Below, one piece after another: positions 55,905-64,000 of a DNA stretch of 64,000 nucleotides (the stretch's first letter is position 1; every line of letters begins with the position of its first letter). The notes below the pieces were generated by a model. The model worked only from the letters and a program-made list of their open reading frames with translations. It was not told the origin of the DNA and searched no databases. The stretch spans positions 248,001 to 312,000 of the forward strand of contig NZ_JROZ02000002.1 in NCBI RefSeq assembly GCF_000765665.2. The letters are read 5' to 3'. The position numbers and the translations under genes were made by a program. This stretch comes from Helicobacter sp. MIT 05-5293. Its GTDB lineage: Bacteria; Campylobacterota; Campylobacteria; Campylobacterales; Helicobacteraceae.

Positions 55905-58160
55905 TTATAGAATCTTAAATTTTTTTAGCCTTGAAGCATTAAGTAATACACTGATACTACTAAAGCTCATTGCTAATGCGCAAAACATCGGTTCGAGTTT
56001 GATCCCCCATGTGTTGAGTGCGCCCATTGCAATAGGAATAAAAACGATATTATACCCAAATGCCCAAAATAAATTCCCTTTAATATTTTTAATTGTCGCT
56101 TGGCTTAATCGATACGCGTTATAAATCACCTTAATATCGTTGTTGTAGATAATAATATCCGCACTATGGTGTGCAATATCATTGTTGGTAACAAAAGCCA
56201 TACTAATGTCTGCTTTAGCGAGAGCAGGGGCATCATTGATACCATCACCGACCATTAAGACATAATGTCCTTGCTTTTTGAGATCTTCTAAAGCTTGCAT
56301 TTTGTCTTGTGGTTTGGCATTGGCGATAAAATGATCAATGTTGAGCTTTCGGGCGATTTTTTGTGTGTTGGTTGCATTATCTCCACTGATGATACTGATA
56401 CCTATGCCTTGAGATTGCAGAGTTTGAAGCGTGGTAGCAACATTAGGTTTAATATAATCAACGAGATGAAAAATGCCTAAAAGTGTAGATTCTGTCGCAA
56501 TATAGATATTCATTTTGCCTGTTTCATCGGTATTTGTAGGGATTTGAGATTGCAGTAATGGCGGCAGTATCTCCGCATTTCCCATAATATATTTTGTGCC
56601 ATCAATAACCCCATGGATACCATACCCTACGATATTTTGAAATTCTTCAACAGGTTTAGCATCTATATCTTTAGCAAAAGGGTGGTTTTTAAAGGCATGA
56701 GCGATGATGTGCGTGCTTGAAGATTCTAAATTATAGGCGACTTCAAAGAGTTTTTGGGGATTTGTAGAATCATCAAGACATACAATAGAGGAGATTTCTA
56801 AGCCATCGCTTAATGTGCCGGTTTTATCAAAAACAATATGCGTTACTTTTCGTAGCATTTCTAATGATTTGGCATCTTTGAAGAACAATCCCATTTTGTT
56901 AGATTTGGCTTGGGCATAGAGAATTGCCATAGGGGTAGCAAGCCCTAAGGCGCAAGGGCAAGAAATGACGAGTGTCGCGATAAAAATATCAAGTGCAAAA
57001 ACAAAGTCTTGTGCTATCCACCAATAGATTCCCGCGCACAAGGCTAATCCTATGACTAAAGGCACAAAAATCCCTGCAATTTTATCGGCTAAAGTGCTGA
57101 TAGGGGCTTTAGAATCTTGTGCATTTTGTACAAGCGTGAGAATCTCTGCTAGAGTAGATTCTTTTGCATTTTTTTGTGCTTTAATGACAAGTGGGCTTTC
57201 AAGATTGATACTCCCAGAAAGTAGAGTATCACCTGCTTGTTTGAGAATCGGCAGTGCTTCGCCGCTGATAGCAGATTGCTCAATACTGCTTCGCCCTTGA
57301 ATGATAAGAGAATCGACCATAACCATTTCTCCGGGCAAAACTTTTAAGTAATCTCCTTGTTTTACATCTTGAGCGATGATTTGTGTTTGCATTGCAGAAT
57401 CTAACCATGACAAATCTTCCAAAGAGTTTTGTGAATCTTGAGGAGAGAGTTTAATCATACTCTTTTGGTTGATTTCTAAAAGCAGTGAGGCACTATCTTT
57501 TGCGTCTTTTTTGCAGAGATTCTCAATCGTTTTACCAATACTTACAAGAGTAATGATGACACAAACGCTGTCAAAATAAAAATGTCCGTGAGTATCAAAG
57601 ATACCCTTAAGGCTATACAAAAAGGCACTTGTTGTGCCTACAGCAATAAGTGTATCCATATTGGGATTAAGCGCGAATAGGGATTTGTATCCTCGAAAGT
57701 AAAATGCGCGTCCCATGTGCATCACGACAAGCGCGCCAAAAAGTTGTAAATAATAGCTTAAGGTATGTGGAAGCGAAATGTGAAAAAACATTTCCCCCCA
57801 CGAAAGTGTCAAAACAAAAAGGGTAAAAATAATGCTTAAGATAAGTCTTAAAGTCGGTGGCAAGAGCTTTTCATCAAGTTCATTGAAAGAGGCAAGAAAA
57901 GATTTATGAGATGTTTTTGGCGTGGGAGATTTTAGGGATTGTGAATCTGTGTCAAAATAAGGTTTATACCCCATTTTTTCAATGAAAGCAAAAATATCAT
58001 CAATAGAGGCTTTTTGCTCATCATAAGTGAGTTTAGCGCGCTTGTTAATAAGGCTTACTTCAATGTTTTCACAATAAGGCTTACGCTTAAGGCTTCTCTC
58101 AATCCCGCTTGAACATGCTTGACAAGTCATATTGTCAATACAGAATCTTACTTCTTTCAT
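55905..58160 (-). CDS. copA: Copper-exporting P1B-type ATPase
   Basis: This 751-aa inner-membrane pump has one N-terminal HMA domain (C13 and C16 in MTCQAC), eight membrane helices with the CPC motif in SCPCALGLATP, the phosphorylated aspartate in DKTGT, and GDGINDAPAL in the nucleotide domain. It expels Cu(I). The ATG at 58160 lies 22 bases downstream of a perfect 29-bp palindrome, probably its operator. It leads the copA-copP unit. Confidence 0.95.
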   Translation of the reverse strand: MKEVRFCIDNMTCQACSSGIERSLKRKPYCENIEVSLINKRAKLTYDEQKASIDDIFAFIEKMGYKPYFDTDSQSLKSPTPKTSHKSFLASFNELDEKLLPPTLRLILSIIFTLFVLTLSWGEMFFHISLPHTLSYYLQLFGALVVMHMGRAFYFRGYKSLFALNPNMDTLIAVGTTSAFLYSLKGIFDTHGHFYFDSVCVIITLVSIGKTIENLCKKDAKDSASLLLEINQKSMIKLSPQDSQNSLEDLSWLDSAMQTQIIAQDVKQGDYLKVLPGEMVMVDSLIIQGRSSIEQSAISGEALPILKQAGDTLLSGSINLESPLVIKAQKNAKESTLAEILTLVQNAQDSKAPISTLADKIAGIFVPLVIGLALCAGIYWWIAQDFVFALDIFIATLVISCPCALGLATPMAILYAQAKSNKMGLFFKDAKSLEMLRKVTHIVFDKTGTLSDGLEISSIVCLDDSTNPQKLFEVAYNLESSSTHIIAHAFKNHPFAKDIDAKPVEEFQNIVGYGIHGVIDGTKYIMGNAEILPPLLQSQIPTNTDETGKMNIYIATESTLLGIFHLVDYIKPNVATTLQTLQSQGIGISIISGDNATNTQKIARKLNIDHFIANAKPQDKMQALEDLKKQGHYVLMVGDGINDAPALAKADISMAFVTNNDIAHHSADIIIYNNDIKVIYNAYRLSQATIKNIKGNLFWAFGYNIVFIPIAMGALNTWGIKLEPMFCALAMSFSSISVLLNASRLKKFKIL

Positions 58161-58181
58161 GGTAGATTGCTCCCTGTATTA

Positions 58182-58210
58182 TTTATACATATAGGGGGTA
58201 TATGTATAAA
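58182..58210. promoter_or_regulatory. 29-bp perfect palindrome with G5 centre upstream of copA
   Basis: Arms TTTATACATATA and TATATGTATAAA flank GGGGG. AT-rich inverted repeats around a G/C tract recall operators of the CsoR/RcnR regulator family. It lies in the 86-bp fabH-copA gap and overlaps the likely copA -10 region (TATAAATAAT on the minus strand). Confidence 0.6.
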
Positions 58211-58246
58211 ACGCATTCTAATACATTAAGGTTAATAAGAGATGAT

Positions 58247-59251
58247 TCAGTTTTTGAGTGCGAATCGCACGAGTGCTGAACCCCAAGTAAGTCCTCCTCC
58301 AAAGGCATCAAGAAGCATTAAGTCTCCGTATTTGAGGCGAGAGTTTTCATAAATGTCATTGATTGCCATAGGGATAGAAGCAGCAGATGTATTGCTGTAT
58401 TTTTGCACTGTGAGCACGATTTGCTCGGGTGTAAAATTGAGCTGTTTCCCTACGGCGTTGATAATGCGTAAATTTGCTTGATGAGGGACGAAAAAATTAA
58501 CATCTTGAGCGGATAATTGATGTTTAGCAAGAATCTCATTCACATTTTGTGTGAGTGTTTTTACAGCAAGCTTGAATATCTCTTTTCCTTCCATATGCAC
58601 GACAGATTCTCTCTTAGGAGGCTTTGGTGTGAGTTGAGGAAATGTGGTGCATTGTCTGGGCGTATAGAGGAGATTTTCATAGCGTCCATTTGCGCAAATA
58701 TCGACTTCTAATATGGCTTCTTTGGGGTCATTTGTCGCTCCAATCACACAAGCTCCTGCACCATCGCCAAAAAGCACACAAGTATTTCTATCAGTAAAAT
58801 CAAGAATCGAGCTAATACGCTCTGCCCCGATAATAAGAATATTTTTGTAAGTTTTTGATTCGATAAAAGATTTTGCTAATCCAAGAAGATAGATGAATCC
58901 ACTGCAGGCAGCGGATATGTCAAATGCAGGTTTATTTTCGATACCTAATTTAAATGATGTCAGACAAGCGGTGCTTGGCATTGATAAATAGTCCCCGCTA
59001 AGTGTTGATACAATCACAATATCAATATCTTGTGGAGTTAAACCTGCTCTTTGGATAGCAACTTTACCTGCTTCATAGGCTAGATCACTTGTCGTTTGTG
59101 AAGCATCAGCAAAATAACGCGTTTTAATCCCTGTGCGTTCGGTGATCCATTCATCACTCGTATCTATTATTTTTTCAAAATCTGTATTACTGACACAATG
59201 TGGTGGAATATAAGCGGCAATGGATTTGAGTGAAGCGTAAGTGTGGTGCAA
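58247..59251 (-). CDS. fabH: 3-oxoacyl-ACP synthase III
   Basis: This 334-aa enzyme starts fatty acid synthesis by condensing acetyl-CoA with malonyl-ACP. The catalytic Cys116 is in SAACSGF, the His in VPHQAN and the Asn in KYSNTSAAS. The TTG start at 59251 aligns with the usual N-terminus (YASLKSIA). It is 15 bases after plsX, in the order ndk-yceD-rpmF-plsX-fabH. Confidence 0.96.
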   Translation of the reverse strand: MHHTYASLKSIAAYIPPHCVSNTDFEKIIDTSDEWITERTGIKTRYFADASQTTSDLAYEAGKVAIQRAGLTPQDIDIVIVSTLSGDYLSMPSTACLTSFKLGIENKPAFDISAACSGFIYLLGLAKSFIESKTYKNILIIGAERISSILDFTDRNTCVLFGDGAGACVIGATNDPKEAILEVDICANGRYENLLYTPRQCTTFPQLTPKPPKRESVVHMEGKEIFKLAVKTLTQNVNEILAKHQLSAQDVNFFVPHQANLRIINAVGKQLNFTPEQIVLTVQKYSNTSAASIPMAINDIYENSRLKYGDLMLLDAFGGGLTWGSALVRFALKN

Positions 59252-59266
59252 AATAATAATCCTTTT

Positions 59267-60265
59267 TTAACTTGCTGTATTAGTTTTTTGTGCAAAGGCT
59301 TGTGTAAGTTTTGCACAAATTTGAGAGTTGATAGCATTGATAGCCTGATATATAGCACATTCAATGGCTCTTGCATTTGAGCTACCATGACTAATAATAA
59401 CTACTTTTTGCACACCAAGTAGAGGTGCGCCACCGTATTCGCTATGATCTACCTTCTTTTTGAGCTTTTTAAAGACTTTTTTCAAGAATAATGCCCCAAA
59501 CATTGAGCAAAGACAAGACTTAATCTCTTTTTTCATAATTGTTGAAATAGCACTCGCAACACCTTCACTAGCTTTAAGGACGAGATTTCCACTGAATCCA
59601 TCACAGACAATGACATCAACACTTCCATTAAAAATATCTCTTCCTTCTACATTGCCTTTAAAGAAAGGAAAATCTTTAAGCAGTTTAAATGTAGCTTTAG
59701 TGAGTTCATTACCCTTATTGTCTTCTTCACCATTGCTTAAAAGCCCTACACGAGGATTCTCAAGACCGATAACATTTTTTGCATATTCATAGCCCATAAT
59801 TGCAAAATCTACAAGATATTCGGGTTTGCAATCTGTATTTGCTCCTGCATCAAGAATCATACTGGGTTTATCGGAAACATTAGGCATCGTAGTGCAGATA
59901 GCCGGGCGAGATACACCCTTGATACGTCCTATTTTGAGTGTCGCAAGACTCATCGTTGCACCACTATGACCGGGTGAAACAAGCGCATCAACCACCCCTT
60001 CTTTGAGTAATTCAGTCGCTTTGTAGATAGAAGATTCTGTGCGTTTGGCTGTAACAGAGGGAGATTCTTCCATACGAATATAATCTGTGCAATGCACGAT
60101 TTCTACTTGTTTTTGATATGCTGCAGGAATAAGAGGAGCAATCTGTGCTTCATCGCCGACAATGACAGCCTTAAAATTTTCAGATTTGAGTGCAAGTAAT
60201 GCTCCCTCTATGATAGGAGCGACCCCATGGTCTGCACCCATAACATCAATAGCAATCTTTAGCAT
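59267..60265 (-). CDS. plsX: Phosphate acyltransferase
   Basis: This 332-aa peripheral membrane enzyme converts acyl-ACP to acyl-phosphate for phospholipid synthesis. It has the N-terminal [30 protein letters not shown] and DAGAN motifs. GTAAGGAGG gives a strong start. Confidence 0.96.
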   Translation of the reverse strand: MLKIAIDVMGADHGVAPIIEGALLALKSENFKAVIVGDEAQIAPLIPAAYQKQVEIVHCTDYIRMEESPSVTAKRTESSIYKATELLKEGVVDALVSPGHSGATMSLATLKIGRIKGVSRPAICTTMPNVSDKPSMILDAGANTDCKPEYLVDFAIMGYEYAKNVIGLENPRVGLLSNGEEDNKGNELTKATFKLLKDFPFFKGNVEGRDIFNGSVDVIVCDGFSGNLVLKASEGVASAISTIMKKEIKSCLCSMFGALFLKKVFKKLKKKVDHSEYGGAPLLGVQKVVIISHGSSNARAIECAIYQAINAINSQICAKLTQAFAQKTNTAS

Positions 60266-60309
60266 TTTTCCTCCTTACAACAATAATGAATCTAGAATCT
60301 GTCTTTGCG

Positions 60310-60459
60310 TTATTTGTAAGTGCCTGTAAATTTATTGATATGATGAGGCATTTTCCAACTGCCATCTTTGTCTTTAATAGGCTTAGCCAATGCCACTTTA
60401 TAATGAGAACGTCTCTTTGCTGCTCTTGTTTTGCTCACGCGTCTTTTTGGGACTGCCAT
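60310..60459 (-). CDS. rpmF: 50S ribosomal protein L32
   Basis: This 49-aa protein is translated from a short frame: it begins [20 protein letters not shown] and ends FTGTYK, typical of L32. The start has AAGGAG just upstream. It lies between the YceD-like gene and plsX, the usual position. No zinc-binding cysteines are present, so it is a C-minus form. Confidence 0.94.
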   Translation of the reverse strand: MAVPKRRVSKTRAAKRRSHYKVALAKPIKDKDGSWKMPHHINKFTGTYK

Positions 60460-60469
60460 TTTTTACTCC

Positions 60470-60868
60470 TTATGGTGTTTTGGTATGATAATCTGATTTG
60501 ATAGATTCTATCTCACTTTCTAAAATATAATTCAAATCAACAAAGCCGTCAAAAAATTCAATCACATCAAAGCTATCAATCTTTTGACTTTGGCTTTGTG
60601 TATCCCAGATGCCATCTGAAATATACAAAACCAAAGGGTTATCTAATGTTTGTATAAAACTTTCTCCCGTTCTGTCGCAAATAAGTTCTATTTCCCCTAA
60701 CAATTTACCTTCTAAACACAGAATCTGCGAATTGATACGATAAATTTGTCCTTCTAATTTCGCGTGATCAAGTGCAAGACAAAAATCTTTAGGGGTTGAG
60801 GAGATTTTCCTCATTTGAATCTTCAAATTAGCAAATCTCCCGCTTTCCAAAGAAAAATGCAATTTCAT
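60470..60868 (-). CDS. YceD/DUF177-type protein (hypothetical in Helicobacter)
   Basis: This 132-aa acidic protein sits directly before rpmF, the position of the YceD (DUF177) gene in many bacteria. The middle has the L-C-D-R-T-G-E-S-F motif of the family ([11 protein letters not shown], about residues 60-70), and the C-terminal half is rich in D and E. The ATG at 60868 lies inside the ndk 3' end, overlapping it by 41 bases; a start three codons earlier is possible. YceD is implicated in 23S rRNA handling. Confidence 0.75.
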   Translation of the reverse strand: MKLHFSLESGRFANLKIQMRKISSTPKDFCLALDHAKLEGQIYRINSQILCLEGKLLGEIELICDRTGESFIQTLDNPLVLYISDGIWDTQSQSQKIDSFDVIEFFDGFVDLNYILESEIESIKSDYHTKTP

Positions 60869-61241
60869 TTTTTGCATTTTCAAGACTATCGCTTCCATGC
60901 ACAGCGTTAGCATCAATACTATCAGCAAAATCTGCTCGAATTGTGCCAGCTTTTGCTTCTTTGGGATTGGTCGCTCCCATAAGATCACGATTTTTTGCTA
61001 CAGCATTTTCTCCCTCTAATACCATTACAACCACAGGACCGCTAATCATAAACTGAACAAGATCGTTAAAGAAAGGTCGATCTTTATGAATCGCATAAAA
61101 AGCCTGTGCATCACTTTGTGTAAGCTGAAGTTTTTTGATAGCTGCTATACGGAGTTGATTGCTCTCAAATCGGTCAATAATCTTGCCAATAACTCCCTTT
61201 TTAACAGCATCGGGTTTAATAATTGAAAGTGTTTGTTCCAT
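60828..61241 (-). CDS. ndk: Nucleoside diphosphate kinase
   Basis: This 137-aa enzyme transfers phosphate from ATP to NDPs. The catalytic His115 is in NAVHGSDS, and the N-terminal [13 protein letters not shown] is standard. It leads the ndk-yceD-rpmF-plsX-fabH group; the 91-bp upstream gap holds the promoter. Confidence 0.97.
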   Translation of the reverse strand: MEQTLSIIKPDAVKKGVIGKIIDRFESNQLRIAAIKKLQLTQSDAQAFYAIHKDRPFFNDLVQFMISGPVVVMVLEGENAVAKNRDLMGATNPKEAKAGTIRADFADSIDANAVHGSDSLENAKNEIAFFFGKREIC

Positions 61242-61332
61242 GAGTATTCCTTATTGTTAGCATTATTGATGCTTAAAAAGCAAGAATTTTATCTTAAAAA
61301 AACTTTTATTTATATAAATTGTAAGGAATGTT

Positions 61333-62160
61333 TTATTCACTTTCTTTGACACGCCAAAAAATAGGAAAACGCGGAATACCTTTGTGTGTCAATCCATAAT
61401 ATTTAAAAGTGATGAGACTGCCAATAGGTGGAGGATTCTGACGTTGGGCGAGATTAAGACCGCTACCTATTTTGAAAGTTTTGTCCTCATATTGACAAAT
61501 TAATGCCCCTATCATTCCTTCGTATCGTCCTTTGCCTTGAGTATAGTCTTTGATAGTGCATTCTGCATCTTGAGCGATTTTGAGTTTAAACGCATTCTTG
61601 CTTCTCCCTGATTCGTATGGAGTATGAGGATTCCTTAGCACGATGCCTTCACCGCCATTGCGGGTGATTTGCTGTAATTTTTGTTTGATAGAATCTTCGG
61701 AAGACAAAGATTCTTGAGGGATAATCACAATAAAATCCTGTGGCGTGTGTGCAAGGTAATTTTTTAAGGATTCTAGTCGTTCTTGCAAACCACCTTTTGC
61801 AAACGGCACATCAAAGACAAAATATTGCAGCTGCATAATTTCATCAAATCGCTCTTGATTTTTGAGGATTGATAGAATCTGTGAAAAGTTTTTGTGAGGG
61901 CTGTATATCTCGCCATCAAGTGCAAAGGGCGGAAAATCTTTTGTAAAGCTAGGGGGCAGTCTCATCTCTTTTCCGCTACGAAAATACATTTTCTCGCCGT
62001 CCCAAATGCCACGCACTCCATCAAGTTTCTCACTCACAAGCCAAACTTTCGAGCTTTTCTCCCATTCAAATTCGCTTAAAAGCAAGGGCGCGTAAAATGC
62101 ACCCCAAAGCAGAAGTGGGCAAATAAAAACAAGTGCGGCAAAAAGTTTTTTCAAAGTCAT
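61333..62160 (-). CDS. ATP-dependent DNA ligase, exported Lig E type
   Basis: This 275-aa minimal ligase has a Sec-like signal (about residues 1-25), a nucleotidyltransferase domain with the AMP-accepting Lys45 in SEKLDGVRG (motif I), LDGEIY (motif III), EGIVLRNP (motif IV) and FKLK (motif V), and a short OB domain. The signal peptide and size are those of Lig E proteins, thought to act on DNA in the periplasm. It complements the NAD-dependent LigA, not seen here. It lies 8 bases downstream of serB. Confidence 0.88.
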   Translation of the reverse strand: MTLKKLFAALVFICPLLLWGAFYAPLLLSEFEWEKSSKVWLVSEKLDGVRGIWDGEKMYFRSGKEMRLPPSFTKDFPPFALDGEIYSPHKNFSQILSILKNQERFDEIMQLQYFVFDVPFAKGGLQERLESLKNYLAHTPQDFIVIIPQESLSSEDSIKQKLQQITRNGGEGIVLRNPHTPYESGRSKNAFKLKIAQDAECTIKDYTQGKGRYEGMIGALICQYEDKTFKIGSGLNLAQRQNPPPIGSLITFKYYGLTHKGIPRFPIFWRVKESE

Positions 62161-62168
62161 AAATTTAG

Positions 62169-62807
62169 TTATTCTTGAAGCTTAAGCCCCAATGCTTTGA
62201 TGACTTCGCGCAAATCCTTGTTTTCAATAATGATATTAGCGTTTTCTTTGAGAATCTGCTTAGCACAAAAGGCAATGCGTGTATGGGCATGTGCAAACAT
62301 ACTAAGATCATTTGCACCATCGCCGACAACGATTGTATCTTGTGGTGTGATGCAAAGGAGATTCTGTAAAGTGCAAAGCATTGATCCTTTAGAATCACTA
62401 AACATCATTTCCCCTCCGACTTCGCCGCTTAAAACACCATTTTTATGATGCAAGATATTAGAAAAATCTGCATCAAGCCCGAGCACTTTACGAAAATGTT
62501 GTGTGGCAAATTTGAATCCACCGCTAAAGCATACGACTTTATAGCCATAGGTTTTGAGTGATTGCACACAAACACGCGCACCATTCATTAGAGGGAGATT
62601 CTCACAAATCGTTTGTGCTTTTTGAAGATTAAAGCCTTTGAGTAGGCTCACGCGTTCCTTGAGACTTTCGTAAAAATCAAGCTCACCATTCATCGCACGA
62701 TGCGTGATAGCACTGACTTGCTCACTCACACCATATTCTTGTGCCAAAATGTCGATTGTCTCGCCATTCATTAAAGTCGAATCAAAGTCAAAAACGACAA
62801 GTTTCAT
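62169..62807 (-). CDS. serB: Phosphoserine phosphatase
   Basis: This 212-aa HAD-family enzyme releases serine from phosphoserine. The nucleophile Asp7 and Asp9 sit in VFDFDSTLMNGE, the second motif is CFSGGF, and DTIVVGDGANDLSMFAHA holds the metal acidic residues. It lies on the minus strand, 72 bases from the divergent MetF-like gene, and is followed closely by the Lig E gene. Confidence 0.94.
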   Translation of the reverse strand: MKLVVFDFDSTLMNGETIDILAQEYGVSEQVSAITHRAMNGELDFYESLKERVSLLKGFNLQKAQTICENLPLMNGARVCVQSLKTYGYKVVCFSGGFKFATQHFRKVLGLDADFSNILHHKNGVLSGEVGGEMMFSDSKGSMLCTLQNLLCITPQDTIVVGDGANDLSMFAHAHTRIAFCAKQILKENANIIIENKDLREVIKALGLKLQE

Positions 62808-62879
62808 TGGTTGTCCTCACGATAAAATGGTAAGATTATAGCATTTGGGATTGAAAAAATTACTAAAATGGAGTGATGA

Positions 62880-63707
62880 ATGTTTGGAATAGAATTTTTA
62901 CCACAAAGCCTTGATAAAGATATAAATCAACTTGATGCGATGATTAAGGGTGCTAAGCAGTATTTGAATCAAGAAGTAGATTTTGTGCTTATCCCTGCAA
63001 ATCCCCGCAAATGTGCGAGTGTAGATTCTCTTTTGGCGGCTTCTTTATTGCGGCAAAAGATAAAGGATTATGTGTTTGTGCCTACGCTTAGTGGCAGTGG
63101 TTGTGAAAGTCAATCAGGTAAAATGCGCTTATCTTCACAACTTCTTGCTGTGAAATATGCAAATTTTCAGACATTGGCATTGATTGGCGGAGAAAATGAA
63201 GGTATGAGCAGTGTGGAAATGATGATTATAGCAAGAGAGATATTAGGAGAAAAGGTGCGCATCATAAGCGGTAGTGGGGCTTTAGATGATGCAAAAAATC
63301 GGCACAGATTGGAGCAAAAGCTTCAAGCAGGAGTGGATATGATCATTACACAGCCTTTGTTTTGCGCCAAAGAGGCAAGGACTTTTTTGCAAATATTTGA
63401 ATCTCTAAAACAGCAAGGAGGATATAAAGCACAAGCTTTTATCGGTGTGTTTGGTGTTTTTAATGTCCATACTGCATTGCGTATCAATGAGGCTCATTTG
63501 GGGTTTGAGATACCGCAGGATTATATAGAATCTATGGATTCTGTGTGTGGTGAAAATACAGAAGAAAGAATGGAACATCGCCCAAAACAACGCTATGAGC
63601 AATTGTGGCAAGAGATGGAAAAGGTCGCCCAAGAATACGGAGCTTTTCTCTATCTCTCCACGCCAAAGCATAATGATCTAAGGGCGTATGGGATATGTGA
63701 GGGCTAG
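62880..63707 (+). CDS. Methylenetetrahydrofolate reductase (MetF)-like protein
   Basis: This 275-aa protein has a TIM-barrel of the MTHFR/MetF superfamily, with the FEFLP-like N-terminus (GIEFLPQ), the barrel strand LALIGGENEGM, and the MIITQPLFCAKEA segment (the family's ITQPxF). It might reduce 5,10-methylene-THF, but a number of such proteins in this phylum are shorter or divergent, so activity is unproven. An ATG with a weak GGAGTG site is used. Confidence 0.75.
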   Translation: MFGIEFLPQSLDKDINQLDAMIKGAKQYLNQEVDFVLIPANPRKCASVDSLLAASLLRQKIKDYVFVPTLSGSGCESQSGKMRLSSQLLAVKYANFQTLALIGGENEGMSSVEMMIIAREILGEKVRIISGSGALDDAKNRHRLEQKLQAGVDMIITQPLFCAKEARTFLQIFESLKQQGGYKAQAFIGVFGVFNVHTALRINEAHLGFEIPQDYIESMDSVCGENTEERMEHRPKQRYEQLWQEMEKVAQEYGAFLYLSTPKHNDLRAYGICEG

Positions 63708-63711
63708 AATC

Positions 63712-64000
63712 TCACTCTTTACTTCCAAAAAAGCTATCAATATACTTTGCAATTGTGTCGCTCTCTTTTAAAATGCTGTTTTTAGAATCTTTAAGTTCAA
63801 AATCAAAAGGACTTTGCACTTGGAATTCTAAGCTTTTAAGTTCTATATGCCATATAATCTCATAAATACGCACTCTATGCTTTAAAAACTTCATAATAAA
63901 ATAATGATAGGCAGAGTATTTGGTTAAAAGGCTATCAATATGTGATTGTGCTTTATAAAGATGCTCTTTGAATTCTTGAAAATTCTTCGTCTTGTTTTTA
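63712..64000 (-). CDS. Unknown gene, 3' end only
   Basis: The minus-strand frame is open from the window edge to a stop at 63712-63714 (the 63894 ATG is internal), giving the last 95 residues. The visible part is mainly helical and charged (KNFQEFKEHLYKAQSHIDSL), with no motif I know. It is convergent with the MetF-like gene, 4 bases apart. Confidence 0.6.
   Translation of the reverse strand, partial: KNKTKNFQEFKEHLYKAQSHIDSLLTKYSAYHYFIMKFLKHRVRIYEIIWHIELKSLEFQVQSPFDFELKDSKNSILKESDTIAKYIDSFFGSKE

Noticed and set aside
1-64000. Search for CRISPR arrays, insertion sequences, integrases or prophage genes
   Set aside because: I saw no regularly spaced repeats, transposase or integrase motifs, or tRNA-flanking direct repeats.

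Overview
The window looks like ordinary chromosome of an enterohepatic-type Helicobacter (Campylobacterota). It is AT-rich and gene-dense, and several gene blocks match orders I remember from H. pylori: argS-tatA-gmk-acidic protein-nucT; SurA-like-LapB-like-rnhA-rnc-aroC; frdCAB next to a ClsC-type phospholipase D protein; ndk-YceD-rpmF-plsX-fabH; and glmU divergent from fliP. I see no insertion sequence, prophage, CRISPR array or rRNA. These synteny statements are from memory; no search was run.

Layout. 1-2.6 kb: the end of a sulfonate/taurine-type ABC importer, followed by an OsmC-like protein and a short acyl-CoA-dehydrogenase-like protein, possibly an organosulfur-use operon. 2.7-7.2 kb: a chemoreceptor, a MidA-like methyltransferase and argD. 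7.3-9.9 kb: a DUF2972-type protein behind a small leader ORF that contains a G10 tract, then an orphan protein with a sigma-54-like promoter. 9.9-16.3 kb: tRNA(CAT), yceI, hemL-atpZ, dapD, a Cys-rich Sel1-repeat (Hcp) protein and rluB. 16.3-19.8 kb: metNI with two tandem metQ lipoproteins. 19.9-27.4 kb: a probably iron-responsive outer-membrane cluster with a small beta-barrel, a diheme peroxidase and two paralogous TonB-dependent receptors, each with a (TA)n tract in its signal-peptide codons.

27.6-36.5 kb: flavodoxin, azlCD, argS, tatA, gmk, a large acidic repeat protein with a degenerate receiver domain, nucT, and an MFS transporter with a Fes/IroE-like esterase. 36.6-48.7 kb: housekeeping and flagellar genes (SurA-like, LapB-like, rnhA, rnc, aroC, gatA, guaB, xseB, fliR, an RNA m5U methyltransferase, fliP, glmU, thiS) and a small tetraheme cytochrome. 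48.7-62.8 kb: ClsC-like protein, frdCAB, an MsbA-like exporter, copper export (copA-copP) behind a perfect 29-bp palindrome with a G5 centre, the ndk-to-fabH lipid/ribosomal block, a periplasmic-type ATP-dependent DNA ligase and serB. 62.9-64 kb: a MetF-like protein and the 3' end of an unknown gene.

The strongest unusual signals are the G10 tract in a leader ORF whose stop overlaps the DUF2972 start, the paired TA microsatellites in TonB-receptor signal peptides, the diheme peroxidase within that receptor cluster, the copA palindrome, and a perfect 184-bp in-frame direct repeat in the acidic protein.
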